The translations under genes were made by a program, and so were the position numbers. A stretch of 64,000 bases of DNA, taken from contig OX359246.1 of the NCBI GenBank assembly GCA_947179485.1, forward strand, positions 17,050,001 to 17,114,000, in the 5' to 3' direction. The notes beneath the pieces were generated by a model, which saw nothing but the letters and a program-made list of their open reading frames with translations, was not told the DNA's origin and did no database searches. Origin of the DNA: Allacma fusca (lineage: Eukaryota > Arthropoda > Collembola > Symphypleona > Sminthuridae). The stretch's first letter is position 1; each line of letters opens with the position of its first letter. This document shows, piece by piece, positions 10,860 to 23,135 of this stretch.

Positions 10860-12481
10860 ATGTTGATAAAACTAACTCTGTTTGTGTCCTGGCTCACAGG
10901 TTTCTTACCCATACCTTGTCCATTTAACTTCAATGTGAACATTTGTAATCTGAAATCATTACGGGTCATGGGCGAAGGCCTACAGAGCTTTAAAAAACAA
11001 ATACAAACAATGCCCTGTCCATTTAACTACACGACAAAATTCGAATTAAAAGTAACTCTTCGCAGATATCTGTACCCCGTTTTTGTGTTTGTAATTATGT
11101 GTTTCGTCAAAATCGACGTATCGACATCGTATTTACATACGTCTAAAATGGAATCCAATGCAACTTTAGCCATGTATGCTAATGGGTACGTTTCAAGTAT
11201 ACCGCATACTGTAAACGAAATTTCGGTCCGGCTTCTTTGTATGGTGTATGGATATAGAATTGTGGAGGTGACAGAAAGTGTTTCAACTCTTTGGAAACAC
11301 TCGAATTTACAACCAAATAATCCCACTCAAGAACGTTGGGACCAGCTTAAATATTTGGGGCCTTTACTAATTTGCTGGGGATTTCTCATACAATGGTCTG
11401 CACTCATTATCTTTTCAAAATGCTCAGGTCCGTTTAGATTACCAAGTTTCTTTTTAAATCTACCTTCTTCGTTTGATTTGGTGGAAATTACGTCTTGTAC
11501 ACTATATGTGGGTAATTCTTTTGTCACTCATTTAATTTCGACCGGTTTGGTAATTTTCCTTGGAGTAAAGCTACTGTTACTTTGGGGTAGATTCTCTGAA
11601 AAATTCTTAGCTAAACTAAATGAAACGATCTCTCCGAAAAACCTAATTTCCGAAATACCAGATGAGGAATCTAAAGTGGATTGTGACACCTTTCTAAATC
11701 TGGTGAAAGCGTTTCGGAAGTACGATGACGTGATTGGGAATTTCGCTCTATTCAATCTGTTCAATGCAGGCGTGATGGTTGGCGTGTGTGGTTTTACCAG
11801 TTTAATTGACGCAAACGAAATAGTTATGTTCGGCTTGACGGTACACTTGATTACATTTGCTTTAAATGTCATGATCGGGGAGCATTTGGAAGCTCAGGTA
11901 ATTGTTTTGCTGTGGAACGATTTTTACAATAAAGAATTTTTATGTTTTCAAATATTTTTAAAGCCAGTCTTTAAACTTTGGGATTAATTAGTCGTGGTTT
12001 TTGTTTGGGAATTTTTAGATTAAGCACACTCAAACTCAAATATTTGAAATTTCGCTCAAGGATCCGAATGAAAATAAGTTTGCACATTTAAAGGTATGCC
12101 ATAAAACATGTTTAAATTTCCACGTATGCATGTAATTCAGTTAAAATTTAATCAATTCTGGTTGGCAGATGACAAATCTTGCGAAAAACGTGATGCAATG
12201 GAGATGGCAATTGACGGGAGGACGAATTTTTGTCATTAATTACAATCTCATTCCAACGGTGAGGCTTGTTCGTTTGTTAGTGATCTTAAATAAATAATTA
12301 CAAAATTAGCTGAAATTATCCTGAGGATTGTTTCTGGTATTAATTAAAAATGTCCAAAGTATCTCGATTTATTTTGAGGATTACGTGATTTTAATCTGAT
12401 TTCTAGTTCATTGGAGTTCTAATGGCTTTCATGACTTTCATGATTCAGTTCGAAATGTCCGGTAAGATGGCAGCTTCGTAG
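10860..12481 (+). CDS. gustatory receptor copy 2 (four exons, 425 aa, intact)
   Basis: A seven-transmembrane chemosensory channel of the insect Gr superfamily, acting in the dendrite membrane. Exons: 10860-11897, 12019-12093, 12169-12258 and 12407-12481, all joined in phase 0 with GT/AG introns. Hydrophobic segments fall near residues 70-86, 104-132, 164-186, 220-242, 290-316, 322-340 and 402-418. Exon 3 carries TGGRIFVINYNLIPT. Exon 4 carries AFMTFMIQF, which takes the place of the family's C-terminal TYxxxxxQF signature. The start is the Met shared with copies 1, 3 and 4 (hydrophobic N-terminus, WLTGF). The N-terminus contains about 33 extra residues between two PCPFN words, shared with copy 1 and absent from copy 3. 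The ligand is unknown. The family call is from topology, exon pattern and motif, not from a search. Confidence 0.88.
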
Positions 12482-13204
12482 TGATATTGTAACAACTGCA
12501 CACGTCCCCCGTAATTAACAAACTTGAAACAAACCAGGAAGAATAGAATTGTTGGGCAGTATTTGAGTTCGTCAGCAGATAAATGCTAATTTATGAGGTG
12601 TACTCATATTTAGCTGTGAACAGTAAAAACAAACATGTAATTGCGTCTGTGTTCAAGCGTTGATGTGTTTCATTAAAAGTTGTCAATTTACGCTGGTTGG
12701 TATGTATATTATGTTTCCACACTACTTCGTGTAATTTAAGCAAATATTTCATAATGAGTCTCTATCATTCCTTTGTACTAGTGTATGAAACGTATTGTTG
12801 CAATAGCTATGATTATGGACGGAGAGAAGTGTTCAATCGTTGTATGGAGAAATTAGTAGTCGGACATGTTCAGCCCAGGACCGAAAATTTTCGCTTCGGC
12901 TCAGTTCGATTCAGTCGAGTCGATCGTTTTTTCAACTCAGTCCACTCGATCTCTCAAAATTTAAGAAGAATTGTTTAATCCTCACAATATGATTCTATGA
13001 CTTTTTGTTGTTTAGACGTTCGCAGTATCATTTAGCCTCAAGTTTATTTTCGGTTACATTCCTTACGACATTAGAATGTGATTCATTTGTGTATCGTTTA
13101 CTGTGTATTGTAGTCTTCGAAATTTTGAAGAGTATGTAATTCTATTATCAATTATTATAATAAAATTCTATTAAATCGTCTCAACAATGCATGTGCTAAA
13201 ATAT
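12482..13204. other. 3' flank of Gr copy 2
   Basis: Related at its start to the flanks of copies 1 and 3. At 12870-12960 there is a run of TTCGGCTCAGTTCGATTCAG-like words, perhaps one end of a degenerate repeat element. No gene is recognised. Confidence 0.45.
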
Positions 13205-13212
13205 CACTAGAC

Positions 13213-13576
13213 CGGGGGTGGAAAAAGTTCGTGAACCCGCGATCCTGGTTCATACCCAAAATAATCATCAAATTATACTCAATTTTGGAAGTTGTTTTAC
13301 CAAATTTGGACAAAGGTCTCTGCTCATATACATGCCCAATTTGAAAGCACATGCACAATTTTGAAAAAAATGGTCTACCCATCTACATGCCCAATCTTTG
13401 AGTATATTCCCACTTTTCAAAGCACATGTCCAATTTCGAAACAAATAGCCTACCCATATACGTGCCTACTTTGAAAAAAATTTCCTACCCTTATATGCAT
13501 GTGCCGAATCTCTGAGTACGTGCCCACTTTCGAAAAACTTTGGTTCATGCCCACTTTGGAACTTTTTCCACCCCCG
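13213..13576. mobile_element. hAT-like MITE, 364 bp
   Basis: The ends are inverted repeats: CGGGGGTGGAAAAAGTTC at the left, and its exact reverse complement, GAACTTTTTCCACCCCCG, at the right. The element is flanked by a perfect 8-bp direct repeat CACTAGAC (13205-13212 and 13577-13584), the target duplication length typical of hAT transposition. It has no coding capacity. The interior is made of diverged repeats of a unit like ACATGCCCAATTTGAAA, seen roughly every 30-50 bases from about 13330 to 13550. Confidence 0.88.
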
Positions 13577-13584
13577 CACTAGAC

Positions 13585-14526
13585 TAGGATAAAATGGATC
13601 TAACTCGTTTTTTGCTAGAATTATCGGAAGAACGATTTTCAATTCAATCCGGATTGCTAAGTGAATCGAATCGTAAATTTGTCGACCGACTACTAATGTT
13701 CTCCAAATATTTCTACATTGTAAATATAGAGTCGGTGCCGAGGCAAAATGGCCAAGATGAATTCTGTATTAGAATAACAAACTGGTCTGCAAGCAGTTTC
13801 AAAACAGGATAGGTGGGTTAATGGCAACCTAAATTAAAAGCAAAATGGTTTACATGTCGCTGGACTAAAATCAAAACAGTCTACTACGTACGTCTTTTCG
13901 GGTGATGTTCACGTAGTTGGCTTTGCCTTTAGGCCAAAAGTCAAGTCGACCAATTTTCTTATAAGCATCTAGATCATTTCGCTTCTTCATCGACGATTGG
14001 AAATTTAGCATACCGCTATGGGGAGTACTTAATTGCTGTAGAATTATCAATATTGTTTTTATAATTACACATTATTAAAAAGGCCATTGAATGTAAGCAG
14101 CGTTAATTGCAAGAAAGATTGTTATAATTTTGTAAAAATTATTGTGCAGTTATTTGTATCCTGATTTGTCTTTGCGTCATGAAATGTCAACAGTGCATAG
14201 TATATTGACATTTCGCTTTGACATGTTATATACGTATGTATCAACAAGTAATTTAAACTACATGGTTAGATAAAGCCGACTTGTTGTCTCGAAACTGATC
14301 TGTTCCGTTTTCCGTTCTGGTTGATATTTGCAATGAGAGCATTATTGTTAAAATAAAAATTATTACGTACGACTAAGGATGACAATTCAGATTTTATGAA
14401 ACTGGTTGAATTTAATATTTGAATAAGCACATTGTATTGAGTCATTTTTGCATTTTACCACCAAAAATTACAAATTTAACAATGTCTATAGAAAAATGTT
14501 AACCATCATTTGGTGAGTGTAATTTA
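13585..14526. repeat. duplicated intergenic block between Gr copies
   Basis: 13600-14380 matches 21880-22570 downstream of Gr copy 3 in order and orientation: for instance CGATTTTC(A/G)ATTCAAT, TTAGAATAACAAA, GGTTAATGGCAACC and the later TTATTATAATTACA(C/T)ATTATTAAAAA segment. It is therefore part of the Gr tandem duplication unit. No gene; the open frame 13594-13812 is not preserved in the other copy. Confidence 0.6.
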
Positions 14527-14726
14527 AGTTGCTTACGAACGTTCTCCTTTCGGGCAGTTTTATAGGTTTTGAGGTAGAGGTGGTGAAGTGTGTCTCAATG
14601 CTTGTAGGACATTCAAATTTACGGTCACTATAAATTCCCGTCAAGATCAGTGGTTGGAGTTAAACTATGTCGTTCCATTATTTATTTTCTTGTTTTCTTA
14701 CATGCCACGGACCAGAAAATGCATCC

Positions 14727-15411
14727 TGTAACTCATGCAGCGTTAATTTCTTCCTCATTCATGTAATCTCCAATGGACTGGTAGTTTGCCTTGGTGTCAA
14801 TTTACGTTTAGCTTCTAGTAGATTTTCTGAGAAATTCTTGGCGAAGTTGAATGAAATGACCTCCCCGAAATGGCTTAATCAGTAATACCCGACGAGGAAT
14901 CGGAAGTGAATAGTGGCATCTTCCTGAACTTAATTAAAGCGTTCCGTGAATACAAAGATGTAATTGGAAAAACTCTTGTCAACATGATTCGTGCATTCGT
15001 AACGGTTGCTGGTACGAGGTTTGAAATTTGAACTGGCATTAGGTCTAACGAATCTGACGACGTGCTTGAGCACATTTTTTTAAAAATATTTGGATCGGGG
15101 AGTTTTTGGAAACGCATGCAAAATTTTTAAGATGCTTAAATATTTGTAGAATCATGTTCTAATAATATATTCATTAAAATTAAACTGTCTTCATATATGT
15201 TTTAAACTTAGTGCGAACGCAATTACAAATACTTTGAACTATACACTCAAGAACAGATTGAGCAGCGTAATGGAACTTTAAAGGTATTAGTTTCGGGAAT
15301 TACGTTATTATTGTTAGTAAGTTTTTATAGCTCTTATGGTTCATTAATGTGTCCATCTTTGGTCAAATGTTTCTTTCCAGACCACAAATTTTGCAAAATC
15401 CGTGATAATTT
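14727..15411 (+). pseudogene. relic gustatory receptor A (parts of exons 1-3)
   Basis: 14727-14880 reads like the middle of Gr exon 1 (VISNGLVVCLGVNL, then RFSEKFLAKLNEM). The reading frame then shifts at about 14880, and 14885-15010 continues with PDEESEV and FLNLIKAFREYKDVIG. A degenerate exon 2 lies at about 15215-15283 with internal stops. An exon 3 start follows a CCAG acceptor at about 15381 (TTNFAKSV-like against TNLAKKV in live copies) and then breaks off. The start of exon 1, exon 3's end and exon 4 are missing. Confidence 0.75.
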
Positions 15412-15444
15412 ACTGAAGGAAGAATTTTTCACCTTATTTACAAC

Positions 15445-15660
15445 GTGCTCCTATGAACAAAGTCGATCCAAAAGTAACGATCAGAAGATATTTATACCCC
15501 CTGATACTAATTACCATAGTTATGTGTTTAGTCAGAGTGGAGGTACCTACATCTTCCCTACACAATTTTAAAGTTGGAACCCGTGAAACTTTAGTCACTT
15601 TCTTGTGCCAACTGAAAATTTGGGAGGGGGGAAACGTTTACTTTTTAAAAACATTTTAAC
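15445..15660 (+). pseudogene. relic gustatory receptor B (N-terminal fragment of exon 1)
   Basis: An open stretch reads NKVDPKVTIRRYLYPLILI, matching KFELKVTLRRYLYP of live copies (residues about 60-73 of copy 2). The resemblance continues as VRVEVPTSSLHNFKVGT up to about 15590. It then loses similarity. It starts almost directly after relic A ends, so two receptor copies appear to have been fused by deletion. Confidence 0.65.
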
Positions 15661-15978
15661 AGTTTTGCGTCCCAAATAGTATCTACGCAGACAGCAACCT
15701 TTACCTATACTTTAAGATAATTGAAATCCTTCATACGTTCCAAAATAATTGGATGCTTAACTTCCTGTTTGTAATTTGTGCAGATTAAAATTCGTGCACT
15801 CAGTTCTAATAATTACGTTTATATAATAAAATTGTTAATATTTGCTGCAAGTAGAATTTTTATACACCTAATGTGTATATCAAATTGTCAATATTAATTA
15901 GCAAAATGATATTAATGGCTTTACTCAGACTAGGACTTGGAGGCGTGGGGCGTGCCTTCTATACTGAAACAAGGTTTC
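15661..15978. other. intergenic, no gene recognised
   Basis: AT-rich spacer between a receptor relic and a hAT-like element. Nothing identifiable. Confidence 0.4.
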
Positions 15979-15986
15979 ATATAGAG

Positions 15987-16839
15987 CAGGGCTGGGCATT
16001 CGAATCGGAATTAGAATAATTGGAATCGGTATTTCATTCCTATTTTTTGGTATTTTTATCGGAATTGATATTTTTAAATATGTTTTTTCAAGTATTTAAA
16101 TCTATATTGAATCGAAAAGAAATATCTGTATTCGAATTAGCATTCAAAATATATTTGAATACTGTATCCAATGCTTAGATATCCGAAAAATCCGTGGCAT
16201 TTTGAAGTTTATCTCGTAAATTCAAACAATAAAAGAAGTTTTCAGTCAGCCATTACATAACTTTTTTAAACTACTCATTGGAATACAAAATTTAGGATTA
16301 CGTTTGACTCCGTAAAATGACGCAGAGCAACGATACTAATTTTTTTCTGGAAATGAATTTGCTGCAATCTGTATGCAATGAATTCATTTGTCAGTAATTT
16401 TCTCAATTGATAAAAAGGGGTCCAATAATTTTGTCACAAAAAGAAGCATGCAGCTCACATTTTTAATTACTAGAGTATCCCTAAAAAGGAAAGTGATTCA
16501 ACAAGTTATATAATTATGGTTATGGTACTTGTGTAGATTAAGCAGTAATGCTGTTTAAAATGGTGTGCCATATTCACTGGCTTCTTTTCATTCATAATTA
16601 CCGAATTTAGATACTTTCGGGTTTAAATGTTACGATGTGTTTCGGGACTCTAGTAACTCCAGGTATTTTTATTTAACAACTAAAGTATTTTAATTATATT
16701 GGAATTCATTGAAAATATTCGAATAAATTGGATTGGAATTTTCATTTTTTGAAACAAATACATTTGAATTGGGATGGGAATCCGTTAGGGTTAATCTTAA
16801 TCAGAATCGTAACCATATTTTTCGAATACTCCAGCCCTG
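15987..16839. mobile_element. hAT-like non-autonomous element, 853 bp
   Basis: Inverted ends: left CAGGGCTGGGCATTCGAAT, right (reverse complement) CAGGGCTGGAGTATTCGAA. The flanking 8-bp direct repeat ATATAGAG (15979-15986 and 16840-16847) is perfect. Just inside both ends are many GGAATT/GAATTGG-type words (16008-16140 and 16690-16810), forming subterminal repeats. No transposase is encoded. Confidence 0.88.
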
Positions 16840-16847
16840 ATATAGAG

Positions 16848-18060
16848 AGCATTTGTGTTTATTTGTGCTCGAAAATATGTGACTGGTGCAAATTATTACA
16901 GCTTGTTAAAAATCAATTATCCCAATAAAAAATATTTTGCTGTTATTGAGCATCGGGTTACGTGCCAGTCACATAAATTTAATTTCAATTGGGCTATCAT
17001 GAGCGGTTGTCCCAATGGAATTTCAATTTCATTGAATTTCTATGACTATTGAATTTGTTAGCACCGGTAATCTTACCGTGGCTATATGAGCAAAAATTAA
17101 AGTTATGCAAGACCGGTTTCACTACGCTTCCATGAATTAGTATGTCTTCGTGCATTTTATTCAGAATATCAACTAAAACGGGATTAATTATCGTATAAAT
17201 TTTCATAACATAACAGCTGCATATACATATCCATGCATTCTAAATTGCTTTTATATATTTTGACCCACATATGTAATTATATATACATGTATCTAACTAT
17301 TCAGTACGCCTGACCTGACAGACAAATGAATGCAAAATCAAAAACTCTAGTAGAATTTGGGATTAGGTTTCTATGTTTCAAAGTCAAAAAAGGAGTTAAG
17401 CAGTTAGATCCACAATTTCGGGAGAAGGTCAACATTGGATAGACAAGTCGCGGATCATGTATCGATTGTTTAAAAGGAGACAGTGATTGCCATCTGTTAT
17501 TATGATTTTGAATTTATTCACAATGTTTCACTTCAAACCGTATTAAAATACAATTTCAGAGCTGAAGGTTGATAGTTAAATATCAAACTTAGGAACTCTG
17601 TGCAGTACGGTCCGTAAAGACCGTACCCTTTAAGACGTACCTTAAAGACGTAACCTTTCCAGTACATCAAGTTCCCGAAGTGTATGATTTATTAAATTCG
17701 GAATTTTACACAACAATTTCAAATTTTTAATATTATTATTCTTATCTTTGTTGGACTTTTGGTCTCCCTTGTCCATACGGCTCACAAAACAGAACCTGGA
17801 ACTGTTCCAGTCAGGAAAAACGTTTGAACCATTTGAAATAGTACGGAACAAATTCCCGCCGAACCAATTAATATGTTTCAAATGTTTAGACCAGAGAATT
17901 AGGATAATTTTTGTGCACGAAGTAGACCGAACAATTTGATTAGACAAAACTACGAACTATAAAGGTTTTTGCAACGGGATACTATTGAAAAGGTTATATG
18001 AATTACCAAAAAGTATACATTCGTCTTAAAAATCATATTGTCACAATGCCTAAGAATTTA
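16848..18060. other. intergenic, no gene recognised
   Basis: AT-rich. 17575-17655 has repeated GTCCGTAAAGACCGTACC/AAAGACGTA words. 17755-17960 contains GGACTTTTGGTCTCCC and GGAACTGTTCC-type words that loosely resemble the repeat at 33320-33790. Nothing codes for a protein I recognise. Confidence 0.35.
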
Positions 18061-18816
18061 GTGTTTCATTCCTGAAACGAAAAGTTCCTTTTCGTTTCAT
18101 TTTGTTTCAGTTCGTTCCATAAACATTTCAGTTCAGTTTCAAGTTTGAAACGAAGTTGAGACTGAACGAAATAGCCTCAATTAAGCGATTTTCAAAAGTT
18201 TCAAATGCAATTAAGTTCTGCTCTAAAAATGCGCGTGTCACGAAATTTTGCTTTATCATTATTTTATTTCTTGTGCATACAGACTATACAACATAGAAAA
18301 GAGCGGTGAAATCATGTTTGGACGGTTGATAGGCTTGGGACACTATTGAATTCTGAATTAAGAAATATTAAATTAGCAAGTAGTAATTGAATATAGTTAA
18401 GCCTGTATAATTTAAGAAATTTGCTACGCATATTTTACGTCTTAGAACGTGCAGTTTGTGAAGCTTTCAATTTAAGTTATTATAATCACGGGATTAAGGG
18501 AATACTTTGTGGGTTCTGGTGGATTCTATTTTGAACACGGAAAATGATTAGAGTTACCCAAGCTACCACAGCTAGATACAAGAAGTATGGCGGACGTTGT
18601 TGGAACTTAGACTGCGAATGGTGGATTATAAAGCGCTTAATGTTAAGCATTTTAAATTTTTGCGCCTGAAACGACCGTTTTGCTTTTCGTTTCAATTCAT
18701 AGAGCAAACTGAAACGAACAGAATCACCTTTAGTGAACTGAAACGAAATCTTGAATTCGGTTCATTTCAGTGCCTAAACTGAAACAAAACGAGTTTTTTT
18801 AAACGAATTGAAACAG
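18061..18816. repeat. element with GAAACGAA-type subterminal repeats
   Basis: 18065-18190 and 18665-18815 are packed with GTTTCA/TGAAAC and GAAACGAA words in both orientations, flanking a quieter middle. This is the same architecture as the bounded hAT-like elements nearby, but I could not find clear terminal inverted repeats or a target duplication, so the edges are approximate. Confidence 0.5.
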
Positions 18817-18960
18817 CGAGTGTAATATCTAAGATAATTCCTATAAGGGGAAATATTTATAAGGGGTAAATTTTGTCGGTCCCGACACCCTCACATATAG
18901 CGGAAGTTGACTAAATTGTCAAGTTACGTACCATTAACAGCTAATGGAAATGTTTCACAT

Positions 18961-19532
18961 ATGCATGCAACAATTCATTCAATGAACTAGTTCGTTAATT
19001 GAAATTTTCTGAAATATTTCAAGATTTGAGTGAACTTGATTGAACTTAAAACATCTCAATTTATGTAACAAATGAGTTTGAATTAAACAGTTGGCAAATA
19101 CACAAGTGAATGAACGTGAATGTTTAACTGAATGTGCGAATACATATTACGGGATTCTGATGTAGAATGTTTCTAATGCTTAAACTGATATAAACCAGAA
19201 ACGAACTAAATATTTTTGGCAGATATCCCTGCAAAATCCTAATTTTCAACTAAAAATATTATTTAATATCAAAATAATAACTTTAAATTGAATATTCATG
19301 CCTGAAATGAATGAATGGACGAGATGGATAAACTGAACGTGAACTGAACTATTTATTTTAATGTTCAATTTGAGTGAACGTGTCTGAACGCAAATATACT
19401 TACGTATGAATTGAACTGAGGGTGAATGATATAACCAATGACAATAAACTGAGTGTGAGTGAGCGCTGCGCGGAAGAAAGTAAAATGAACTGAACTTGAA
19501 TATTGAACTTTTCCCCTAAGTTGCATGCATGG
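18961..19532. mobile_element. probable hAT-like non-autonomous element, about 572 bp
   Basis: The ends are short inverted repeats (left ATGCATGCAAC, right reverse complement CATGCATGCAAC). They lie between direct repeats GTTTCACAT at 18952-18960 and 19532-19540. The interior flanks of both ends are rich in TGAACTGAAC/GTGAACG words. The ends are out of register by one base and the palindromic core could mislead, so this is less sure than the neighbouring elements. Confidence 0.6.
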
Positions 19533-19739
19533 TTTCACATGCTAGTTAAAGTCTTACAATTATTTTTATAAATTGTATTAATGGCTAATCATATTCGGGG
19601 GAGTGTCAAGGTATGTTTATTAGATTAATATTTGCCAATATTGAACCCTTTTGACTATTATTTGCTCATTTAAAATTTATTGGATTACTTTGCTATGTTG
19701 TTTACTTACTAATGTTTGTTTAGTGCAATTACTATGTGC

Positions 19740-20157
19740 AAAAGATCAATTATAACAATGAAAACAATTTCAGTTGATTGACACTATATTAATGTGGGTT
19801 TAACCCACATTAATTGTATTAGAATTATTTCGGTCCACTGAATGCTAGTCCTAATGGAATTTCGATTACACTTTATTTTACAGGTTAGTTGAAACAGGCT
19901 AAGCCACTAGTGTTATCAACGGAACAAAGTGAGTAAATATTCAAGTGAATACTTTAAAAATACGTAATTATAAATACAAACACAATATATTATGACTCAA
20001 GGGATCAGTTTATACAGTATTTACGCATCCTAGCTCTTTTTAACCGTCGTGAAGATTATCATATTCATTCAATTAATATGGTCTGACCAGTTGGATTATA
20101 AAACTGTAAAGGATCCGCCAAACAATTTAAACTTTAGTACGAAACAAAACTTAAAAA
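19740..20157 (+). repeat. duplicated 5' flank of Gr copy 3
   Basis: Diverged match to 10450-10859 and 3020-3434, ending in the shared ACTTAAAAAATG start context. The inverted pair TTAATGTGGGTTTAACCCACATTAA (palindromic, about 19789-19813) is specific to this copy. Confidence 0.55.
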
Positions 20158-21624
20158 ATGTTGGTAAAGATAATTCTGTTTGCATCATGGCTCACAGGTT
20201 TCTTACCCACACCCAGTCCATTTAACTACATGACAAAATTTGAATTAAAAGTAACCCTTCGAAGATATCTGTACCCCGTAATTGTGATTGTAATTATGAG
20301 TTTAGTCAAAATCGACGTATCGACATCGTATCTACAAACTTTTAAAATGAAATCCAATGCAACTTTAGCCATGTACGCGAACCTCTATTTTTCAAGTATT
20401 CCTCATACGGTCAACGAAATTTCGGTCCGGCTTCTCTGCATTGTGTATGCATATAGAATTGTGGAGGTGACGGAAAGTGTTTCAACTCTGTTGAAAAATG
20501 CAGATTTGCAGCCAATTAATCCCATTCAAGAGCGTTGTGTTCGGCTTAAATATTTGTTACCTTTACTAGCTTGCTGGGGATTTCTCATTAAATGGTCTGC
20601 AGACGCTATTTTATCAAAATGCGCGGGTTTGTCTAGATTACCAAGTTACTTTTTAAACCTATATCCTGCATTCGATTGGGTAGAAATTGGATCATGTTCA
20701 CTATACGTGGTTAATTCTTCCCTCACTCATTTAATTTCGAACGGTTTGGTAATTTTTCTTGGAGTTAACCTTCTCTTAGCTTGGGGTAGATTCTCTGAGA
20801 AATTTTTGAGGAAGCTTAATGAAACAAGCTCCCTGAAAATGATCACGTTCAAAATACATAAGGAATTTGAAGTGGATTATGACATCTTCCTAAATCTGGT
20901 GAAATCATTTCGGCAGTACGATGACGTGATTGGAAATTTTGCTCTATTCAATCTGTTCAATGCAGGCGCAATGATTGCCGTGAATGGTTTCGCCAGTTTA
21001 TTTGACACCAACACATCAAATTTATTTAGCTTGTCGAAATGCTTGACTACATTTGCTTTAAATGTCAGCATCGGGGAGCATTTGGAAGCTCAGGTAACAT
21101 ATTTCCAGGAAAAGATTTTTACTACAAAGAATTCTTGTGGATTCAATTTTCTTTAAAGTCAGTCTTTAAACTATGGGATTAATTAGTCGTTTTTTTTGCT
21201 CGTGAATTTTTAGATTAAACGCACTCAGAGCCAAATATTTGAAATTTCCCTCAAGGATTCTAGTGAGAATAGTTATACAAATTTAAAGGTATTTCTGAAA
21301 ACCTGTTTACAAATTCAAGTATGCATGTAATTCTGTTAAAATTTAATGAATGCTGGTTAGCAGATGACAAATCTTGCAAAGAAAGTGATGCAATGGAGAT
21401 GGCAATTGACGGGAGGACGAGTTTTTGTCATAAATTACAACCTCATTCCATCGGTGAGGCTTGTTCGCTTGTTTCTGATATTAATTAACAATGTCAAAGA
21501 TATCTGGATTTATTTGGAGGATTACGGGATTTTAATCTGGTTCCTATAGTTCATTGGAGTTCTTATGGCGTTCATGACTTTCATGATTCAGCTCGAAATG
21601 TCTGGTATGAAAGCAGCTTCGTAG
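20158..21624 (+). CDS. gustatory receptor copy 3 (four exons, 391 aa, intact)
   Basis: Seven-transmembrane chemosensory receptor, close paralogue of copies 1 and 2. Exons: 20158-21093, 21214-21288, 21364-21453 and 21550-21624 (936, 75, 90 and 75 nt), joined in phase 0 with GT/AG introns and no internal stops. Conserved landmarks: SWLTGFLP at the N-terminus, KVTLRRYLYPV before the first predicted membrane segment, SIGEHLEAQ at the end of exon 1, TGGRVFVINYNLIPS in exon 3 and AFMTFMIQLEMSG in exon 4. It lacks about 33 residues that copies 1 and 2 carry between two PCPFN words; here one SPFNY remains. This fits a deletion, or its absence, between direct repeats. The expected cell site and channel role are inferred from the family. 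Confidence 0.88.
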
Positions 21625-23135
21625 GTATATTGTAATAACTGCATTCCCCTGATTAAGAAGTTTAACACAAAGCATTTAATGAGAGTAGAATTGTTTGGCA
21701 ATGTATTTGAATTCAGCGTCAAATAAATGCTAATTTAGGAGGTTTACTTTTTTCAAGCCGAGTGAACGATAAAAACACAGTTTGTATGTACATCGGTGTA
21801 ATTGGGCCTGTCTTCTTGGAAATATGAACGAATTCCTGGGAGTATGTAATTTCATGCAAAGTCCTAACAACATCTTCAATCGCCTAAAAACGCGATTTTC
21901 GATTCAATTCGGCTTATTAGCTGAATCGAGTCAAAAATGTATAGCCCGGCCACTAATGTAAATAACTGCTCCAAATATTCTTTCGAATATTGCTATAAAT
22001 TGTTATAAATACAGCGTCGGTGAAGATGAAAAATGTTCTAGGTGCATTCTTGATTAGAATAACAAAACTGTACATGCAATTTCAATACAGGCAAAGTAGG
22101 CTAATGGCAACCAAAATTAAAGCAAAAGGCTCTTCATTGAATCTATGAAATATAGCGTCCCAAAATTTTGATAACGTAATTACTGTATATACTAATATGT
22201 ATACTATAATTATCAATATTGTTATTATAATTACATATTATTAAAAACACCAATGATTGCAAATGAAGAAAGAAGCATAATCATAAATACTGTTATAATT
22301 TTTATAAAAATTATTGCGGATGTGCACAGTTATTTCTATCCTGATTTATTATACCTTCATCGAATCGTAACAAAATGCATGGTATATTGACAGTTCGCGT
22401 TGACACGTTAAATGCATTGATAAGTATGTAAATTAAACCTGATTGCTAGGTGGAGCTCCATTTTTTGTCTCGAAACTTATCTGTTCCGTTCTGATGGACA
22501 TTTGGGTTGAGAGCATTATTATTAATATAAAAACTGTTACTTACGACTATATAAGGATTTCAATCCAGATTTTATAATACGGTAACAGACCACAAACCAT
22601 GGTCCATAAAAACATTAAGTTTTACAATTAAATAAACAAGTTGTACACCCTTAACTAATTTGTTATTAAAATGTACAAAATATTGCTCCCCATAAATGTG
22701 TTTGCTATGAGCCAAATGTATTAGTTATTGTCTTGGAATACGTTCCGATTCCATGAACACGGAAAAATACAGATACTTTCCATTGGTTTTTACAGCATAT
22801 TTAGATACTATAACATACTATCGGATGTCAATTACGCTAATAAAAGCAGCATATGTATGTATGTGTAAAAATATGACATTAAATGTTACTCGCACAGTAG
22901 CAATGCGTAAAAAATTAGCCTAATTAGTTTGGCACGAGCATACGGTTTTTCACTTGAATAATTTCAGTAATTGGTTTATAACATTTGAACACGTAATGTA
23001 TGTAGGTTTACCTGTAATTTCCTAATGAATTTTTATCGATCCACACCTGTCTCATTCTAGCTTCACTGCTGTGTCTTATCATGGCAGAAAACTAGTTCTC
23101 TGTAATTGAGGCCTGCTAGAAGTTAATGTAAAAGG
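21625..23135. other. intergenic between Gr copies 3 and 4
   Basis: 21625-22570 is the counterpart of 12482-14380 after Gr copy 2, but lacks the MITE found at 13213-13576. From about 22600 to the copy 4 start no duplication and no gene was seen. Confidence 0.5.
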
